A model generated the notes under the pieces. The model was given only the letters and a program-made list of their open reading frames with translations. It was not told where the DNA came from and did no database searches. From Sphingomonadaceae bacterium (lineage in GTDB: Bacteria > Pseudomonadota > Alphaproteobacteria > Sphingomonadales > Sphingomonadaceae): 64,000 bases of DNA. A program made the position numbers and the translations under genes. The stretch lies in assembly GCA_021732525.1 (NCBI GenBank), contig JAKFUU010000008.1:1-64000 (forward strand), written 5' to 3'. Shown here in pieces: positions 60,330 to 64,000 of this stretch (positions within the stretch are counted from its first letter, which is position 1; each line of letters starts with the position of its first letter).

Positions 60330-62090
60330 CTATTTGGATTGGGCAACCCAATTTTTAACCTGCACTTCCAAAATATCGAGCGGTACCGCGCCTTGGCCCA
60401 GCACGATATCGTGAAAATCGGCCAGCTTAAACTTCGGCCCCAGGCTCTTGCTCGCATAGTCGCGCAATTCCCGGATTTTCAGCTCGCCCAGCTTATAAGC
60501 CAGCGCTTGCGCCGGCCAGCTGATATAGCGGTTCACCTCGGCTTCGATATTGGCGGGCGACAGCGCGGTATTGTCGGTCATAAAGGCAATCGCCTGAGCC
60601 TTGCTCCATCCCTTCGCATGGATGCCGGTATCGACCACCAGCCGGCAAGCGCGCCACATTTCATAAGAGAGCCGCCCCATATCTTTGGCCGGCGTATCAT
60701 AAAGCCCCATTTCAATCCCCAACCGTTCCGAATAAAGCCCCCATCCTTCGACAAAGGCGGTAAAAAACGCGCCATTTTTGCGGAAATCGGACAAGGGCAA
60801 TTCTTGCTGCAGCGCGATCTGATGATGGTGCCCTGGCACGCCTTCATGCACCGACAGCGCGGGAATTTCCCATAAGGGCCGCTGATCGAGCTTGGACGTA
60901 TTCACATAATAAAATCCGGCAATGCCAATATCGGGCGAGCCGGGATTATAATAAGCCGTGGTCGTGCCCTCGGCTATTTCAACCGGAATTTCTTTGATCC
61001 CATAGGGCAAGCGGGGGAGGCGGCCGAACAGGCTGGGCATTTTGCCGTCGATAATCTTGGTGACGCGCGCCACTTTTTCCATCAATTCTTCGGGTGTTTT
61101 GGCGTAATATTGCGGATCGGTCCGCAAATGTTCGATAAAAGCCTCGCGCGAGGGATAGCCCACCTTTTTGGCGACCTCGACCATTTCGTTGCGGATGCGC
61201 GCCACTTCAGAAAGGCCGATATTATGGATCTCATCGGCGCTAAGACTGGTGGTCGTTTGATTGCGGATGCGATGCGCATAATAAACATCGCCGCCGGGTT
61301 GCGCCGATATGCCGGGCTTCACCGCGCAGGCGGGTTTGTAGCTTTTCACATACCAATCAAAATGTTTTTGCAAGGCGGGATAGATGATCGTGCTGATCGT
61401 TGTTGCCGCTTGCTGTGCCAATGCGTCAAACTCTTCCTGACTGATGGTATCGGCGCGCGCACGGCCATAGGGCGCGTAAAAGCGCGATGTTTTCACATCT
61501 TTGGCCATCAATCCCGAAATGCTATTTTCATATCCGGCCAGCGCATCGCAAGGCAGCGTATATTTGCCCTTGATCGCCACATTGGCCACCGCAATGCCCT
61601 CGTCGTTAATCCGGGCATATTGAGCCAAGCGCTTGTTATAGCTTTGATAATCGGCGGCCCGGCGAAAGGGCAGATTATCGGACATGCCCGCCACGGTTTG
61701 ATGCCAGCCCGAACGATTGGTAAAGTTAATCGCGCGCTGCCCCAATTTATTGGCCTTGATTGTCTCATCGAGTGTGCGTTCCAAAATGCTAAATTCGATG
61801 CGGGCATTTTCGCTCAGCTTGTTCTTATCAATCGCGCCTAGCTTTTGCAGAAAATCGGCCGCGGCGGCGGCGCGCCGATCATCTCCCGCCAAGGTAAAAT
61901 CGCCAAGCTCGTTGGCATAATCATCAATCCCCAGCGCGCTGGCCGTTAGCGGCGATTCCTTCAACGTATGCGCCCAATAAGCCTCAACCAGCGCGGTAAG
62001 CCGGGCATCGGCATCCGCTGAAGGTTGTGCCGTAACCGGCGCGGCGATCAACAGGGCGACAAAGGACATCCGAGCAAACAAAGGACGCAT
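60330..62090 (-). CDS. DUF885 family secreted protein (putative metallopeptidase-like)
   Basis: Signal peptide; SVHEGVPGHHHQIALQQEL, AFVEGWGLYSERLG. Confidence 0.92.
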   Translation of the reverse strand: MRPLFARMSFVALLIAAPVTAQPSADADARLTALVEAYWAHTLKESPLTASALGIDDYANELGDFTLAGDDRRAAAAADFLQKLGAIDKNKLSENARIEFSILERTLDETIKANKLGQRAINFTNRSGWHQTVAGMSDNLPFRRAADYQSYNKRLAQYARINDEGIAVANVAIKGKYTLPCDALAGYENSISGLMAKDVKTSRFYAPYGRARADTISQEEFDALAQQAATTISTIIYPALQKHFDWYVKSYKPACAVKPGISAQPGGDVYYAHRIRNQTTTSLSADEIHNIGLSEVARIRNEMVEVAKKVGYPSREAFIEHLRTDPQYYAKTPEELMEKVARVTKIIDGKMPSLFGRLPRLPYGIKEIPVEIAEGTTTAYYNPGSPDIGIAGFYYVNTSKLDQRPLWEIPALSVHEGVPGHHHQIALQQELPLSDFRKNGAFFTAFVEGWGLYSERLGIEMGLYDTPAKDMGRLSYEMWRACRLVVDTGIHAKGWSKAQAIAFMTDNTALSPANIEAEVNRYISWPAQALAYKLGELKIRELRDYASKSLGPKFKLADFHDIVLGQGAVPLDILEVQVKNWVAQSK

Positions 62091-62287
62091 ATTAAAATTC
62101 CCATCAGAAGAAATATTATGATGAGCTTATGCGACGCTCAATGATATGACCAGCAGAATTTGACGGAATCGCGGTGTCGCGCCTCGGTGCATCGCGGGCG
62201 TCATCTGTTTGACATTTTGGCAGTGCAGAGCCGACTGGACAGTTTAGAGCCGGCCGAAAAATGGCCAACGGCGTGAAGGGATCGATC

Positions 62288-63478
62288 ATGAAATCAATCA
62301 ATTTTCTTGCAATGGTTGCGGGCGCGGCGTTGTTGCTCGCGGGCTGCGCCGCAACGCGCGATCACAATGCGGCGGCTGCCGCGCCGGGAACGGCGGCGGG
62401 AACGGGGGCGCAAAATCAATTTGAGGCGCTGCGCGCTTATTATGCAAATCTGCAAGAACGGCTGCCTATGGCCCCGCCGGGCGCATCCTTACCCGCCGAT
62501 CGCGCGATTACGCGCCTTGCCTTTGGCTCCTGCGTCAACGAAAATCGCGCCATGGCTTTCTGGAATGTCATCGCCGCAGAACAGCCGCAACTATTCCTGT
62601 TCATCGGCGACAATGTCTATGGCGATACCGCGTCGGTGCATGCGGCAACCATACCCTCCCTGCAAGACAGCTATCGCAAGCTTTCCAGCCGGCAAGAATT
62701 TGCCAATTTCCGCGGCAAAATACCGATGATGACGGTATGGGACGATCATGATTATGGCGCGAATGACGCGGGCGGCAGCTTTGCATTTAAGGAATATGCC
62801 GAAAAAATATATGAAAGCTATTGGGGCGCATCAGATGCCGTGCGCGCCCGCCCCGGCGTTTACGAAAGCCGCATCATCGGCCCCGCCGGCAAACGGGTGC
62901 AGTTTATCATCCTCGACACACGTTTTTTCCGCTCCGACCTTGCCCGCCTGCCCTACCGCGCCGAACGCCCGCCGCTGGGCGGTTACATCCCCAATGAAGA
63001 CCCCGCCGCAAGCGTGCTGGGCGAAGACCAATGGGCATGGCTGGCCGCCGAATTGTCCAAGCCCGCCGAATTGCGTTTCATCGTGTCGTCCACGCAGGTG
63101 ATCACCAGCGCGCATGGCTTTGAAAGCTGGTATAATTTCCCCAAGGAACGGGAAAAATTCTACCGGTTGCTGGCGGCAAAGGGCGTGAACAATGCCGTGC
63201 TGCTAACCGGCGATCGCCATTCGGGTGCAATGTATAAGGCGCAGGTTCCCGGCCTATCAAAGCCGCTTTATGAATTTACCTCCACCTCGCTGAATTTTGC
63301 CTTTGGCGATGGCGACAGCGGCGCAAAAGAGCCCGACCCCAGCCGGATCGGCGGATTTTGGTCGGTAGAAAATTTTGGCCAGATTGACATTGACTGGGCG
63401 GCAAAAAGCGTGACGATGAGCTTGAAAAAAAGCGACGGGAGCTTGATCGAGCGGCAGGTGATTAAACCGATCCAGTGA
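62288..63478 (+). CDS. PhoD-like alkaline phosphatase, predicted lipoprotein
   Basis: Lipobox LLLAGCAA; FGSCVNENRAMAFW, FIGDNVYGD, WDDHDYGANDAG, LLTGDRHSGAMY. Confidence 0.9.
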   Translation: MKSINFLAMVAGAALLLAGCAATRDHNAAAAAPGTAAGTGAQNQFEALRAYYANLQERLPMAPPGASLPADRAITRLAFGSCVNENRAMAFWNVIAAEQPQLFLFIGDNVYGDTASVHAATIPSLQDSYRKLSSRQEFANFRGKIPMMTVWDDHDYGANDAGGSFAFKEYAEKIYESYWGASDAVRARPGVYESRIIGPAGKRVQFIILDTRFFRSDLARLPYRAERPPLGGYIPNEDPAASVLGEDQWAWLAAELSKPAELRFIVSSTQVITSAHGFESWYNFPKEREKFYRLLAAKGVNNAVLLTGDRHSGAMYKAQVPGLSKPLYEFTSTSLNFAFGDGDSGAKEPDPSRIGGFWSVENFGQIDIDWAAKSVTMSLKKSDGSLIERQVIKPIQ

Positions 63479-63526
63479 TGGCCAATGTAACTTGTTTGGC
63501 CCGCACTTTTGGTGCAATTGCTGGTT

Positions 63527-64000
63527 ATGAATGACAATATCAATCGCCTGCGCCGCGCAATCCGGCCATTATATCGGATGGCGGAGCCCGATGTGCTCGC
63601 CCCGCTTGTCGCCGCCGCGCGGCTGACAGCGAAGCAGCGCGCGGCCGTTACCGCGCGCGCGGCCGGGTTGTTGCAGCAATTGCGCGCCGCTCAATCGGAC
63701 GGCTGGGTCAATCAATTTTTGCAAGAATATCGCTTGGGCAGCGAAGAGGGCACGGCGTTACTATCGCTGGCCGAGGCATTTTTGCGGGTGCCCGACCCCG
63801 GCACCGCCGATTTGTTGATTACCGACAAGCTGACCAATGCCGATTGGCGGTCGCATAAGGGCAAATCGGCGAGTATTTTGGTCAACAGCGCCACCTGGGG
63901 ATTGGTGCTGGGCAAAGCGATATTGGGCGATGCCGAAGGCAGCCTGTTGAAACGGTTGATCGCCCGCAGCGGCGAACCCTTTGTGCGGCAGGGGGTGGGC
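63527..64000 (+). CDS. putA: Bifunctional proline/P5C dehydrogenase PutA, N-terminal part (runs off right edge)
   Basis: Own translation MNDNINRLRRAIRPLYRMAEPDVLAPLVAAARLT...LITDKLTNADWRSHKGKSASILVNSATWGLVLGKAI. Confidence 0.85.
   Translation, partial: MNDNINRLRRAIRPLYRMAEPDVLAPLVAAARLTAKQRAAVTARAAGLLQQLRAAQSDGWVNQFLQEYRLGSEEGTALLSLAEAFLRVPDPGTADLLITDKLTNADWRSHKGKSASILVNSATWGLVLGKAILGDAEGSLLKRLIARSGEPFVRQGVG

Overview
The window is a gene-dense chromosomal segment from an alphaproteobacterium. It is probably Sphingomonadales, judging by an Spt/ACP sphingolipid locus, several TonB-dependent receptors (TBDRs) and gene content; this is inference. It contains about 50 confident CDS, no rRNA or tRNA that I can support, no CRISPR and no transposase. 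Much of it is housekeeping: gpsA, tsaD, hemC, hemD, proB, obg, ctp-type S41 protease, dsbB, coq7, ald, mtnP, gloB, thrS, guaA, rlmN, putA start. The most interesting accessory regions are: (1) a compact cluster at about 22-29 kb with a radical SAM protein, an ArsM-like methyltransferase carrying all four expected Cys positions, two rSAM/arsenosugar-associated-type glycosyltransferases, a Gly-rich cytochrome-c-like protein lacking the heme His, a GT87+GT2 fusion and a DUF547 protein. This is a candidate organoarsenical or related natural-product pathway. (2) A GlcNAc/MurNAc catabolic regulon (nagK; TBDR-murQ-nagR-nagB-nagA) whose two transcription units share a direct-repeat operator, AATACCA-N4-AATACCA. 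(3) A DmdA-like/MetF-like operon with a divergent LysR regulator. (4) Two families of short palindromic intergenic repeats ending in TAGAGC...GCTCTA, with copies positioned so that the element terminus itself supplies the TAG stop codon of the neighbouring gene (five stop codons from four elements, including both genes flanking one 49-bp copy).
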